A DNA stretch of 64,000 nt from Neoaquamicrobium microcysteis (GCF_008180155.1 NZ_VSZS01000068.1:514762-578761), one strand, 5' to 3'; positions 19,802-28,483 are shown, counted from the first letter of the stretch. The notes: generated by a model from the sequence alone, not told the origin. Made by a program: numbers and translations.

Positions 19802-19892
19802 GTTTCTTTCTCTCCGAACAGATTGATCGGCGCGATAGTAGCGGCAGATGCGCCGGCGAGATACCGCGCCGGCTGCCGCAACCACAGTTTTG

Positions 19893-20873
19893 TCAGGCTT
19901 TGGGCGCGGCCGCGTCCAGCCTGGCGAGCAGGGCGGTGCGCGTCTTCCTGTCCACGAAGGCGGCTTCGATGGCGGTGCGCGTCACCGCATGCAAATCCTT
20001 CTGCGACAGGCCGAAATGCTCGGCCGCGACCTCGTATTCGCGTTTCAGCGTCGTCCAGAAATAGGGCGGGTCGTCGGAGTTGAGCGTGACCTTGCAGCCC
20101 GCCTTGCGCAGGGCCGGGAACGGATGTTCGGCAAACGAAGGAAAGACCTTCAGCTCGATGTTGGAGACCGGACAGACCTCCAGCACGATCCCCTCCTCCG
20201 CGATGCGCCTGACGAGATCGGGATCCTCGATGGCGCGGACGCCGTGGCCGATGCGGGACGGGCGGATATGGTCCAGCGCGTCGCGAACGCTTTCCGCCCC
20301 GCCGAACTCACCCGCGTGGATCGTGATGCCCAGCCCAGCCTCGCGCGCGATCTCGAAGGCGCGGACGTAGTCCTCCATAGTACCGATGCGCTCATCGCCC
20401 GCCACGCCGAAGCCGGTGACCAGCGGATGGCCGCAGGTGGCGGCAAAGCGCGCCGCCTTCTCGATCGATTCGACGCCGACATGGCGCACGCCGGTCACGA
20501 TCATCCTGCCCTCGATGCCGGTCTTGGCCTTGGCGCGGGCCATGCCCTCGCCAAGCGCGTCGGTGTAGGCCTTGGGCGACAGGCCCGCCTTCATCGCATG
20601 GTCGGGCGAGGTGAAGACCTCCGAATAGATCGCGCCGTCGCGGGCAAGGCTGGTAAGGTAGTGCTCGGAAAGCCGGGCATAGTCTTCCTCGGTGCGAAAA
20701 AGGTCTGCTGCAAAGTCGTAGGCGGCCAGAAAGGACGTGAAGTCGTGCCACACGAACGAGCCATCCTTGATGAACGGCTCGGTAGACTGGTTGTATTTTC
20801 GCGCCTGCTGGATAACCAGCTCGGGCGCGGCGGCCCCCTCGATGTGGCAATGCAGTTCGGCCTTCAGCGCCAT
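19893..20873 (-). CDS. Adenosine/adenine deaminase
   Basis: This 326-residue amidohydrolase has the ADA-family metal and catalytic motifs: [29 protein letters not shown] and the late NSDDPPYF. It deaminates adenosine (to inosine) or adenine (to hypoxanthine). The late motif reads NSDDP-x-YF, which is closer to the adenine-deaminase-type subgroup than to the NTDDP of classical adenosine deaminase, so the substrate is open. The ATG at 20873 ([12 protein letters not shown]) has TGGAG six bases upstream. It precedes upp on the same strand. Confidence 0.85.
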   Translation of the reverse strand: MALKAELHCHIEGAAAPELVIQQARKYNQSTEPFIKDGSFVWHDFTSFLAAYDFAADLFRTEEDYARLSEHYLTSLARDGAIYSEVFTSPDHAMKAGLSPKAYTDALGEGMARAKAKTGIEGRMIVTGVRHVGVESIEKAARFAATCGHPLVTGFGVAGDERIGTMEDYVRAFEIAREAGLGITIHAGEFGGAESVRDALDHIRPSRIGHGVRAIEDPDLVRRIAEEGIVLEVCPVSNIELKVFPSFAEHPFPALRKAGCKVTLNSDDPPYFWTTLKREYEVAAEHFGLSQKDLHAVTRTAIEAAFVDRKTRTALLARLDAAAPKA

Positions 20874-20985
20874 CGCAGTCTCCAGTGTCGTCTGCCGCGA
20901 GGCGCGGCCGTTCATCGCGGCATCGACAATAGCGCCCCGTTTCCCGATCGGCTATGGTCCCGCCGAAATTCGAACGGGTGAAGAT

Positions 20986-21762
20986 ATGTCGGAACAGCGC
21001 ACGACCGCCACGGGCGGCATGGAAACGGCCTACGGCTTTCGCGAGGTCGGCGCGGGCGAGAAGCAGGGCCTCGTCAACGAGGTTTTCCACAAGGTCGCAG
21101 GCCGCTACGATTTGATGAACGACCTGATGTCGGGCGGGCTGCACCGGTTGTGGAAGGACGCCATGGTGACATGGCTGAACCCGCCGAAGCAGCCGGGCTG
21201 GCGCGTGCTGGACGTAGCCGGCGGCACCGGTGACATCGCGTTTCGCATGATCGAGGCGTCCGGCCGTAACGGACATGCGACCGTGCTCGACATCAACGGA
21301 TCGATGCTTGGGGTGGGCGAGGAGCGCGCGCAAAAGCGCGGGCTGGCCGACAATATCGACTTCGTGGAGGCGAATGCCGAGGAGCTTCCGTTCGAGGATC
21401 GCAGCTTCGACGCCTATACGATCGCGTTCGGCATCCGCAACGTGCCGCGCATCGAAAAGGCGCTGGAAGAAGCCTATCGCGTGCTCAAGCCCGGCGGGCG
21501 TTTCCTGTGCCTGGAATTTTCCGAGGTCCAGATGCCGCTTCTGGACAAGGCGTACGAGGCCTGGTCTTTCAACGCCATACCGCGCATCGGCGAAATGGTT
21601 GCCGGCGAGGGCGAGCCCTACCGCTATCTGGTCGAATCGATCGCTCGCTTCCCCAACCAGCAGAACTTCGCCGCGATGATCCGCAAGGCCGGCTTCGACC
21701 GGGTGACGTGGCGGGATTATTCGGGCGGCATCGCAGCGCTTCATTCCGGCTGGAAGCTGTGA
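20986..21762 (+). CDS. ubiE: Ubiquinone/menaquinone biosynthesis C-methyltransferase
   Basis: UbiE methylates carbon 2 of the benzoquinol ring in ubiquinone synthesis, using SAM. The 258-residue protein has the family motifs: [24 protein letters not shown] site [15 protein letters not shown], and [26 protein letters not shown]. The ATG is preceded by GGGTGAAG-type weak ribosome site. It is divergent from the deaminase gene and is followed after 13 bases by ubiB, the usual rhizobial order. Confidence 0.97.
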   Translation: MSEQRTTATGGMETAYGFREVGAGEKQGLVNEVFHKVAGRYDLMNDLMSGGLHRLWKDAMVTWLNPPKQPGWRVLDVAGGTGDIAFRMIEASGRNGHATVLDINGSMLGVGEERAQKRGLADNIDFVEANAEELPFEDRSFDAYTIAFGIRNVPRIEKALEEAYRVLKPGGRFLCLEFSEVQMPLLDKAYEAWSFNAIPRIGEMVAGEGEPYRYLVESIARFPNQQNFAAMIRKAGFDRVTWRDYSGGIAALHSGWKL

Positions 21763-21775
21763 GGCGGCCGGCCCT

Positions 21776-23350
21776 ATGAGCACACCAGCAGCCTATTTCC
21801 GGCTGGCCCGCGCCGGCTGGATCCTGACACGCGAGGGCGTCTTCGCCTCCCTGCCCGGAGACCAGCTCACCGGCCTTCCCAAGTCCGGCTGGCGGATGGC
21901 GAAGCTGCTTGCCCGGGGAAGAGCCAAGGGCAGCGAGCGCAGCCTGCGCATGTCGCGCGCCATCGACAAGCTCGGCCCGTCCTACGTCAAGCTGGGGCAG
22001 TTCCTCGCCACGCGGCCCGACGTGGTGGGCGCCGAGGTGGCAACCGACCTCGCCAACCTTCAGGACCGGATGAAGACCTTCCCGACGGCGGAAGCGGTGG
22101 CCGAGATCGAGGAATCGCTGGGCCGGCCGATGAGCGAGCTTTTCGCGCATTTCGACGAGCCAATCGCGGCCGCCTCCATCGCGCAGGTGCATCCGGCCTC
22201 GGTTGCGCGCGACGGGGCGCCGCAGAAGGTGGCGGTCAAGGTCATCCGTCCCGGCGTGCGGCGGCGCTTCTACAACGATCTCGAAAGCTACTTCCTCGCC
22301 GCGCGGCTGCAGGAACGTTTCTTGCCGGCCACCAGGCGGCTGAAGCCGGTGGAGGTGACCCAGACGCTGGCGCAGACCACCAAGATCGAAATGGATCTGC
22401 GGCTGGAAGCGGCCGCCCTGTCCGAGCTCGGCGAGAACACGAAGGACGATCCCGGTTTTCGCGTGCCATGGGTGGACTGGGAGCGCACCGGCCGCGACGT
22501 CGTCACCATGGAGTGGATCGACGGCGTCAAGATGAACGACATCGAGGGGCTGCGAGCGGCAGGGCACGACCTGAAGGCACTGGGGGCGTCGCTGATCCAG
22601 TCGTTCCTGCGCCACACGCTGCGCGACGGCTTCTTCCATGCCGACATGCATCCCGGCAACCTGTTCGTGGAAGCCGACGGCACCATCGTGGCGGTGGACC
22701 TCGGCATCGCCGGCCGGCTGGGCAAGAAGGAGCGCCGCTTCCTCGCCGAAATCCTCTACGGTTTCATCACGCGCGACTATCTGCGCGTGGCAGAGGTGCA
22801 TTTCGAGGCCGGCTACGTGCCGCGCAGCCATGACGTGCACGCCTTCGCGCAGGCCATCCGCGCCATCGGCGAACCGATCCACGGGCAGCCTGCCGAGACG
22901 ATCTCGATGGCGCGCCTGCTCACCCTGCTATTCGAGGTAACCGAACTCTTCGACATGGCGACGCGGCCCGAACTCGTGCTGCTCCAGAAGACCATGGTGG
23001 TGGTGGAGGGCGTGGCGCGCACGCTGGACCCGGCCTTCAACATGTGGAAGGCGTCGGAGCCGGTCGTGGGCGACTGGATCAGGGCCAATCTGGGTCCCCG
23101 CGGTCTTCTTGAGGATGCAAGGGATGGTGCGGGAGCGCTTCTGTCTCTCGCCCGCCAGGCCCCGGAGATCGCCGCGCGCACCGAAAGGCTGTCGCGCGAG
23201 ATCGATGCGATGGCGGAAAACGGGCTACGTTTCGACGACGACACGGCGGCGCGGATCGGCAAGGCCGAGGCACGCCACACCCGCTCCGGACGCGTGGCGC
23301 TCTGGGTCATTGCCGCGACGCTCGTGTTCATTGCCTGGCAGATCACGTGA
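21776..23350 (+). CDS. ubiB: UbiB family atypical kinase/ATPase for ubiquinone synthesis
   Basis: UbiB is needed for ubiquinone biosynthesis, probably as an ATPase that extracts or presents lipid precursors. The 524-residue protein has the defining KxGQ motif (KLGQ, 72-75), the Ala-rich loop replacing the Gly loop (AAASIAQVH, 131-139), the VAVKVIRPG lysine (152-160), HADMHPGNLFV and the VDLGIAGRLG metal motif. A C-terminal membrane helix (last ~20 residues, VALWVIAATLVFIAWQI) anchors it. The usual next gene, coaBC, is displaced by a toxin-antitoxin pair, and the stop codon of ubiB lies inside one arm of that pair's putative operator. Confidence 0.95.
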   Translation: MSTPAAYFRLARAGWILTREGVFASLPGDQLTGLPKSGWRMAKLLARGRAKGSERSLRMSRAIDKLGPSYVKLGQFLATRPDVVGAEVATDLANLQDRMKTFPTAEAVAEIEESLGRPMSELFAHFDEPIAAASIAQVHPASVARDGAPQKVAVKVIRPGVRRRFYNDLESYFLAARLQERFLPATRRLKPVEVTQTLAQTTKIEMDLRLEAAALSELGENTKDDPGFRVPWVDWERTGRDVVTMEWIDGVKMNDIEGLRAAGHDLKALGASLIQSFLRHTLRDGFFHADMHPGNLFVEADGTIVAVDLGIAGRLGKKERRFLAEILYGFITRDYLRVAEVHFEAGYVPRSHDVHAFAQAIRAIGEPIHGQPAETISMARLLTLLFEVTELFDMATRPELVLLQKTMVVVEGVARTLDPAFNMWKASEPVVGDWIRANLGPRGLLEDARDGAGALLSLARQAPEIAARTERLSREIDAMAENGLRFDDDTAARIGKAEARHTRSGRVALWVIAATLVFIAWQIT

Positions 23351-23382
23351 TTGCAACGCCATCATTGATAGCATTGCAATCA
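23348..23382. promoter_or_regulatory. 9-base inverted repeat, probable toxin-antitoxin operator
   Basis: TGATTGCAA (23348-23356) and TTGCAATCA (23374-23382) are perfect inverted repeats with 17 bases between. They lie 42 bases upstream of the antitoxin start, and the left arm includes the ubiB stop codon. FitA/VapB ribbon-helix-helix antitoxins bind such paired sites together with their toxin to repress their own operon. This is inferred from position and symmetry. Confidence 0.6.
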
Positions 23383-23423
23383 AACCCTATCGGTCATATC
23401 TTGTCGATCGACAGGAGGCAGCC

Positions 23424-23699
23424 ATGGGCAGCATGACCGTTCGAAAGATCGATGACGAGGTGATGCGCGACCTGCGGATCAGCGCGGCAAAGCGCGGCGT
23501 ATCCATGGAACAGGAAGCGCGCGACCGTCTGCGCAGACCGCTGCAGGAGTCGGAGAAAGCCGAGGTGCCTACTTCCGACAGTGTGGATGTTCAGACGAGG
23601 GTCAATGAAATCCTTGCATTCGGTCGGCGCCTACCCAACGTCGAATTCGACCAGAAGCAGGTTTTCGACGAACTCTATGAATATCTTGAGCGCGAATGA
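23424..23699 (+). CDS. FitA/VapB-type ribbon-helix-helix antitoxin
   Basis: The 91-residue protein has an N-terminal ribbon-helix-helix (TVRKIDDEVMRDLRISAAKRGVS-like start, with MEQEARDRL helix) as in FitA/Arc-type antitoxins, and a C-terminal tail (LPNVEFDQKQVFDELYEYLE) that should wrap the toxin. It starts at the ATG after a near-perfect GGAGG six bases upstream. Its stop overlaps the start of the PIN toxin gene by four bases (ATGA), the classic arrangement that makes antitoxin first. It lies between ubiB and coaBC, genes normally adjacent, so the pair was probably inserted. Confidence 0.85.
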   Translation: MGSMTVRKIDDEVMRDLRISAAKRGVSMEQEARDRLRRPLQESEKAEVPTSDSVDVQTRVNEILAFGRRLPNVEFDQKQVFDELYEYLERE

Positions 23700-24100
23700 T
23701 CGCACTTGATTCTTCTGCGATTGTTGCAATCCTCAAGCAGGAGTCGGATGCGGGTCTGATCGCGCGAGCCCTTGCCGAAGAACGTCGACTGTTTATGAGC
23801 GTCGGTTCGTACATCGAATGCGCGATAGTTATCGGCTCCAAGCTCGGCGACCGGGGCATGAAGGAGTTTCGCGCGCTCCTCGCACACTTGCGGGTGGAAC
23901 TCGTCCCAGTCGACGAACGGCAGGCATTGCTCGGTGTCGAGGCACATCGCCGCTACGGTCGCGGTTCCGGACATCCGGCCAGCCTAAACTTCGGAGACTG
24001 CTTCTCCTACGCGCTGGCGAAATCGCGAAACCTGCCGCTCCTGTTCAAGGGCGACGATTTCGTCCATACCGACATCGAACCGGCCCTCAAACCGGCCTGA
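23696..24100 (+). CDS. VapC/FitB-type PIN-domain ribonuclease toxin
   Basis: The 134-residue product has all the acidic residues of an active PIN domain: Asp5 (IALDSSAIVAIL), Glu41 (SYIECAIV), Asp101 (NFGDCFSYALA) and the Asp120/121-Asp126 group (KGDDFVHTD). VapC toxins are Mg-dependent endoribonucleases that often cut initiator tRNA or rRNA loops; the target here is unknown. It is coupled to the antitoxin by an ATGA overlap. It ends 12 bases before coaBC, so it could be read through into that essential gene. Confidence 0.88.
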   Translation: MIALDSSAIVAILKQESDAGLIARALAEERRLFMSVGSYIECAIVIGSKLGDRGMKEFRALLAHLRVELVPVDERQALLGVEAHRRYGRGSGHPASLNFGDCFSYALAKSRNLPLLFKGDDFVHTDIEPALKPA

Positions 24101-24112
24101 GGCGGCGCAGAC

Positions 24113-25339
24113 ATGACCCTTTCCGGCAAACGCATCCTGCTCATCATCGGTGGCGGCATCGCGGCCTATAAGTGCCTCGACCTCATCCGCCGCCTGCGCG
24201 AGCGCGGGGCTTCGGTGCGCTGCGTGATGACATCCGCCGCTCAGGAGTTCATCACCCCGCTGGCGGTCGGTGCACTTTCGGCCGACCACGTCTTCACCGA
24301 CCTGTTCGACCGGCAGGACGAACACGATATCGGCCATATCCGCCTGTCGCGGGAGGCCGACCTGCTGGTCGTCGCGCCCGCGACGGCCGACCTGATGGCC
24401 AAGATGGCGAACGGGCTTGCCAACGATCTCGCCTCGACCGTGCTGATGGCGACGGACAAGAAGGTGCTCGTTGCGCCGGCGATGAACCCGCGCATGTGGG
24501 CCCATCCTGCGACCGCGCGCAACCGCACGACACTGGAAGCCGACGGCATCGCCTTCGTCGGACCTGCGCGCGGTGAAATGGCCGAAAGCGGAGAGGCGGG
24601 CGAAGGCCGCATGGCCGAACCTCTCGACATCGTAGCGGCCATTGAGGGGCGGCTGGCGCCTTCGGCAAGGCCGCTGGCCGGCAGGCGGATCGTCGTGACC
24701 TCCGGCCCCACCCACGAACCTATCGACCCGGTGCGCTACATCGCCAACCGCTCGTCGGGCAAGCAGGGCCACGCCATCGCGGCAGCGCTTGCGAGACTGG
24801 GCGCAGACGTCCGGCTCGTCGCCGGCCCGGTCAACGTTCCCGATCCTGCCGGCGTGAAGGTCGCCCATGTCGAGACGGCCCGCCAGATGAAGGACGCCGT
24901 GGAAGCGGCACTGCCTGCCGATGCAGGCGTCTTCGTCGCAGCCGTCGCCGACTGGCGAGCCGAGGGCGAGACCGGCCAGAAGATCAAGAAGGAAGAGGGC
25001 AAGGCCCCACCTGCCCTTCAGATGGTCGAGAACCCCGACATACTGGCCACCATCGGCCACCACCCGCAAAGGCCCGGGCTGATTGTCGGCTTTGCCGCCG
25101 AGACGCAGAACCTCGTCGACAACGCACGCAGAAAGCTGGCGAAGAAGGGAGCCGACATCATCGTCGCCAACGACGTGTCCCACGACAGCGGCGTCAACGC
25201 GACCGGCGTCATGGGAGGAGACCGCAATCTCGTCCGCATCGTGTCTGCCGATGGTGTCGAGGAGTGGCCCGAAATGACCAAGGACGAGGTTGCCGCGCGG
25301 CTTGCAGCGCTGATCGCAGAGCGGCTGACGGGCGAATGA
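24113..25339 (+). CDS. coaBC: Bifunctional phosphopantothenoylcysteine synthetase/decarboxylase
   Basis: CoaBC carries out two coenzyme A steps: ligation of cysteine to 4'-phosphopantothenate and decarboxylation to 4'-phosphopantetheine. The 408-residue protein has the flavin-binding CoaC domain first (His75 in GHIRLSREADL, substrate motif PAMNPRMW near 122-129) and the CoaB ligase second (VTSGPTHEPIDPVRYIANRSSGKQG, then IIVANDVS-like motif). Lengths match. It follows the toxin gene by 12 bases and overlaps the GNAT gene by four, so it may be cotranscribed with both. Confidence 0.96.
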   Translation: MTLSGKRILLIIGGGIAAYKCLDLIRRLRERGASVRCVMTSAAQEFITPLAVGALSADHVFTDLFDRQDEHDIGHIRLSREADLLVVAPATADLMAKMANGLANDLASTVLMATDKKVLVAPAMNPRMWAHPATARNRTTLEADGIAFVGPARGEMAESGEAGEGRMAEPLDIVAAIEGRLAPSARPLAGRRIVVTSGPTHEPIDPVRYIANRSSGKQGHAIAAALARLGADVRLVAGPVNVPDPAGVKVAHVETARQMKDAVEAALPADAGVFVAAVADWRAEGETGQKIKKEEGKAPPALQMVENPDILATIGHHPQRPGLIVGFAAETQNLVDNARRKLAKKGADIIVANDVSHDSGVNATGVMGGDRNLVRIVSADGVEEWPEMTKDEVAARLAALIAERLTGE

Positions 25340-25866
25340 GCGCGGTCCCCGTTCTCGACACAGAACGTCTGGTGCTGCGGGAGCATCGCGAGGACGATCT
25401 AGCGGACTATGCCGCGCTGTGGAGCGACCACGAGGTGGTCCGGTTCATCACCGGCAAGCCGCTCGACCGGGCGGAATGCTGGACGCGCATCCTGCGCTTT
25501 CGCGGCATGTGGGCGGTAATCGGCTACGGTTTCTGGATCATCGAGCACAGGCAAAGCGGCAAGGTGATCGGCGAGGCCGGCATCATGGATGCCAAGCGGG
25601 ACATGACGCCTTCGCTGGACGGGACGCTGGAAGCGGGCTGGGCGCTGCTTCCCTCCACCCACGGGCGCGGGTTGGCACGGGAGGCGATGACGGCAGTGCT
25701 GGGATGGGCCGATGCGCACCATCCGGAAACGCCGCAGAGTTGCATCATCAGCGAAGGCAACACGGCCTCGATAAGCCTCGCCGACCGGCTGGGCTTTCGC
25801 GAGACAGCGCGCGGCCCGCATCTGGGCTCGACGGTGATCCACTTCCGCCGCCGCCCGCATTTCTAG
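25336..25866 (+). CDS. GNAT-family N-acetyltransferase (RimJ/RimL-like)
   Basis: The 176-residue protein has the GNAT features of the RimJ/RimL group: TERLVLREHREDDLADYAALW at the start, acetyl-CoA-binding region HGRGLAREAMTAVLGWA, and NTASISLADRLGFRE. The substrate is not known. Its ATG overlaps the coaBC stop (ATGA), so it is translated with coaBC. Its TAG stop is shared in opposite orientation with the stop of the VOC gene (CTAG). Confidence 0.85.
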   Translation: MSAVPVLDTERLVLREHREDDLADYAALWSDHEVVRFITGKPLDRAECWTRILRFRGMWAVIGYGFWIIEHRQSGKVIGEAGIMDAKRDMTPSLDGTLEAGWALLPSTHGRGLAREAMTAVLGWADAHHPETPQSCIISEGNTASISLADRLGFRETARGPHLGSTVIHFRRRPHF

Positions 25867-26252
25867 CCCTCGACCAGCAAGATGAGGTTGCCGCAGCCAT
25901 CCTCGAAGGTCGCCATCACCGGCAAGCCCGGCGCCGGCGCGGCAGGTTCGCTGCGAAACGTGACACCCAGCTTCGTCAGACGCTCGTATTCTGCCTGCAC
26001 GTCGTCGCATCCAAGCTGGGTGAAAGGGATGCCGCGATCGTAGAGCGCCTTCTGGTATTCCCGCGCGAAATCCATGCCCGCAGGTTCCAGCAACAGTTCC
26101 ACGCCCGAACCGTCGGCGGCCTGCACCGTGAGCCAGCGCGCGCCGCCGGCAGGCACGTCGTGCTTCTTCACGAAACCCAGCTTGCCGACGTAGAAGTCTT
26201 CCGCCTTCTGCTGGTCGAGAACCATCACGTCGGACAGGTTGCACCGTATCAT
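25863..26252 (-). CDS. VOC-superfamily (glyoxalase-like) protein
   Basis: The 129-residue product has the paired beta-alpha-beta-beta-beta modules of the VOC fold: N-terminal DVMVLDQQKAEDFYVGKLGFVKK and C-terminal FEDGCGNLILLVEG, with a Glu that could be a metal ligand in VELLLEP. Such proteins may be lyases, dioxygenases or resistance proteins; nothing here fixes the reaction. It is the last gene of the ArsR-led operon, 18 bases after a second VOC gene, and ends on the same CTAG as the GNAT gene from the other strand. Confidence 0.75.
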   Translation of the reverse strand: MIRCNLSDVMVLDQQKAEDFYVGKLGFVKKHDVPAGGARWLTVQAADGSGVELLLEPAGMDFAREYQKALYDRGIPFTQLGCDDVQAEYERLTKLGVTFRSEPAAPAPGLPVMATFEDGCGNLILLVEG

Positions 26253-26270
26253 TGCCTTACTCCCTCGATT

Positions 26271-26636
26271 TCACCAGGCTCCCGCCTTCTCGTCCACGAG
26301 ATGGATGATGGAGGACGGGCTCGATACCCAGAACCCTCGAAAATTCGGTCCCAACGGCTCGATCTCGTCGCAACGCACCACGGCGGCCTGTTCGAGATGA
26401 GCCGCTGCCGTGTCCATGTCGTCGGTGACGATCTCGAGCCAGAGTTCGGCCTGGCTCATGCCCGGCATCCGGTCGATCCAGAGCTGGTTGGCGCCGAAGT
26501 GGAAGCCAACCGCCGGCTCGTGTCCTTCGATCATCCTGAGCCCCAGCGTCTCGCGATAGAACCGGACGGTGTCGTCATACTGATGGGGCGGCACCTTGAG
26601 CGCGATGTTGCGCCCGCCTTCGAAATTCGTCGTCAC
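26271..26636 (-). CDS. VOC-superfamily (glyoxalase-like) protein
   Basis: The 121-residue protein has a VOC fold pattern (NIALKVPPHQYDDTVRFYRETLGLRMIE; FWVSSPSSIIHLVDE). It differs clearly from its neighbour and has no obvious full metal triad. It starts with GTG, and the GTGA overlaps the stop of the upstream SRPBCC gene by four bases, so translation is coupled. Role unknown; likely a small-molecule binding or modifying protein in the same process as the AHSA1 proteins. Confidence 0.72.
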   Translation of the reverse strand: MTTNFEGGRNIALKVPPHQYDDTVRFYRETLGLRMIEGHEPAVGFHFGANQLWIDRMPGMSQAELWLEIVTDDMDTAAAHLEQAAVVRCDEIEPLGPNFRGFWVSSPSSIIHLVDEKAGAW

Positions 26637-27649
26637 AGTAGCTGCCTCAATTCGGGTTTATGATCGAACATCCGGTCGAGGAGATCGAGCCACATCGACC
26701 AACCCTCCCTTGCCGCCTCCACATCCTGCTCGGTCGGCCCTAGGCCATCCCAGCCATTGTCGAGACGCAGCAGCGTGCGGCCCTCGGACCTCCCGTGAAA
26801 CGAGATCAGGATGAACTCGTCGAGGTACGGATTCGGCTCATCGGTATCGACCGCGAAAGTCATCCTGACGAAACGGCCGGGCTCCAGAGCCAGATATTTG
26901 CCCTTGTGGGCGAAGACTTCGCCGTCGTCGCCGTCGCTTTCGACACGATAGCTGCCGCCGACGCGAATGTCGGCCTCGACGCGGCCGAACCAGAGGTTCA
27001 TGACTGCGAGGTCCGTCCATGCCGCATAAAGTGCGGCGGGCGTGGCATCGAATTCGCGCTCGACCCGAACCGCGTGCTGCGGGGTCGTTCCCTGTTCGGA
27101 CAGGAAACGGAAGCGGCAGCGATAGACGCCTTCGAGCCGGGCATGCGCGCTCCAGAAGCCGCGTGGCGTGTCGCCTTTCAGGCGGTCGATCAGGATGCCC
27201 AGATGCGCATCCCAGCCGCTAGCAACGCTGACCATCGTGTCGCTGTCGGCGAGCCGCCTGTGGGTCAGCACCAGCAGCACGTCGCGCCCCTCGGGGTAGA
27301 GCTCGAACGTCACCTCGCTCGATCCGTTGTCGCCCGGCCATGTGTAGGCGAGCACGCGCGGTGGGTCCCATTGCGTCACCTCGCCGAACATCGGCGGGCT
27401 GTTCTCGAAGCCGCGGTAGCGCGCAGGCGTTTCCTCGTGCGAAAGCTCGCGATGGCGAAACAGATGCTCGACGCGGCCGCCGGCATGAGCCTGCATGGGC
27501 CCCGCAGCCAGCCACTGCCCGCGCTTTTGCGGATCCGTCAGATAATCCCACACGCGCTCGGCGGGACCGGGGAGCAGGCGCTCTATGCGCACGGTGCGGG
27601 GCTCGGTGACGATGCCCTGACCGTCGCTCTCAGGATCACGCATCGACAT
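26633..27649 (-). CDS. Tandem SRPBCC (AHSA1-like) domain protein
   Basis: The 338-residue protein contains two START/Bet-v-1-like AHSA1 domains in one chain: residues about 15-150 (IERLLPGPAERVWDYLTDPQKRGQWLA...) and about 190-325 (VEREFDATPAALYAAWTDLAVMNLWFG...). AHSA1 proteins of bacteria are hydrophobic-ligand binders of unknown substrate, often encoded with ArsR regulators as here. It starts at an ATG that shares one base with the stop of the preceding single-domain gene (TGATG). The double-domain form looks like a duplication and fusion. Confidence 0.8.
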   Translation of the reverse strand: MSMRDPESDGQGIVTEPRTVRIERLLPGPAERVWDYLTDPQKRGQWLAAGPMQAHAGGRVEHLFRHRELSHEETPARYRGFENSPPMFGEVTQWDPPRVLAYTWPGDNGSSEVTFELYPEGRDVLLVLTHRRLADSDTMVSVASGWDAHLGILIDRLKGDTPRGFWSAHARLEGVYRCRFRFLSEQGTTPQHAVRVEREFDATPAALYAAWTDLAVMNLWFGRVEADIRVGGSYRVESDGDDGEVFAHKGKYLALEPGRFVRMTFAVDTDEPNPYLDEFILISFHGRSEGRTLLRLDNGWDGLGPTEQDVEAAREGWSMWLDLLDRMFDHKPELRQLL

Positions 27650-28092
27650 CAGCCTTCGACCTGTGCTGCAAGACCGCCGAGCAACTTCGTCCAGCCCTCC
27701 TTCGTCTGCTCGCCCCATTCGGCGAAGATTTCCGGCGACATCTCGCTGGTCAGCGTGAGTTCGCAGCCGCGGTCCAGGCGCTCGATGTCGATGGTCACGC
27801 GGTCATATTCCGGGCTGATCGACGGTACGGCGAAGGTGAAGACGAGCCTGCGCGGCCGGTCTATCACCAGATATTCGCCGACATGCTCCAGATCCGCGCC
27901 TTCGGCATCGCGCCTGACGAAGCTGAACGTGCCGCCCACGCGCGGGTCGGCTCGCGCCGCGACGATCTCGCCGGTTTCGTCCCTGAACAGCCAGTGGCGC
28001 GCCACCTCCACGTCCAGCCATGCGTCGAACACGCGCTCGGGCGCTGCATCGAAACGTCGCGTCACCTGCAAAGAGACGGTGTTTTGGGTCAT
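27649..28092 (-). CDS. SRPBCC (AHSA1-like) domain protein
   Basis: This 147-residue protein is a single AHSA1 domain (VTRRFDAAPERVFDAWLDVEVARHW at the start; EQTKEGWTKLLGGLAAQV at the end). It overlaps the ArsR gene by four bases at its start (ATGA) and touches the tandem SRPBCC gene at its end (TGATG). Function unknown; it is the partner most often found next to this ArsR subgroup. Confidence 0.85.
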   Translation of the reverse strand: MTQNTVSLQVTRRFDAAPERVFDAWLDVEVARHWLFRDETGEIVAARADPRVGGTFSFVRRDAEGADLEHVGEYLVIDRPRRLVFTFAVPSISPEYDRVTIDIERLDRGCELTLTSEMSPEIFAEWGEQTKEGWTKLLGGLAAQVEG

Positions 28093-28436
28093 CCTTTTTC
28101 TCCTTCGGCATCTTCCGCGCGCAACAGGCCTTCCAGCGCATCGAGATGGCGGGTCCAGAAGCGCTCGTAATAGCTGAGCCACGCTTCCGCCTCCGCCAGC
28201 CGCGCCGCGTCCAGCCGGCACAGATGGGTGCGTCCCCTAACCTCGCGGCGTACCAGACCGGCCGCCTCCAGCACCTTCACATGCTTTGAAGCGCCGGCCA
28301 GCGACATGGCGTAGGGGGCAGCAAGTTCGCCGACACTGCGTTCGCCCGTCGCCAGCTGCCGCAACATCGCGCGACGGGTCGTATCCGACAAAGCGTGGAA
28401 GACGGCGTCGAGCCGAACGGGATCAATCTCAACCAT
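28089..28436 (-). CDS. ArsR-family winged-helix repressor
   Basis: The 115-residue protein has the ArsR DNA-binding domain (LDAVFHALSDTTRRAMLRQLATGERSVGELA, recognition helix SLAGASKHVKVLEAAGL, wing REVRGRTHLCRL). No metal-binding Cys pair is present, in keeping with AHSA1-linked members that sense organic ligands. It is first in a five-gene operon and probably represses it. No Shine-Dalgarno sequence precedes its ATG. The predicted -10 places the transcript start at or next to the ATG, so a leaderless mRNA is likely. Two near-identical 14-base sites flank the promoter. Confidence 0.88.
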   Translation of the reverse strand: MVEIDPVRLDAVFHALSDTTRRAMLRQLATGERSVGELAAPYAMSLAGASKHVKVLEAAGLVRREVRGRTHLCRLDAARLAEAEAWLSYYERFWTRHLDALEGLLRAEDAEGEKG

Positions 28437-28483
28437 TCGGTTTAATTAAGGGTCGCCACGAAAATAGTCAACCGTTCGGTTTA
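28431..28483 (-). promoter_or_regulatory. ArsR operon promoter with two operator-like repeats
   Basis: AACCATTCGGTTTA (28431-28444) and AACCGTTCGGTTTA (28470-28483) are direct repeats 39 bases apart; the second contains a perfect AACCG-TT-CGGTT palindrome. Between and within them, on the minus strand, are TTGACT (28466-28471) and TAATTA (28443-28448) with 17 bases between, a good -35/-10 pair. The first repeat covers the ArsR start codon. This fits autorepression by the ArsR protein. Confidence 0.6.
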
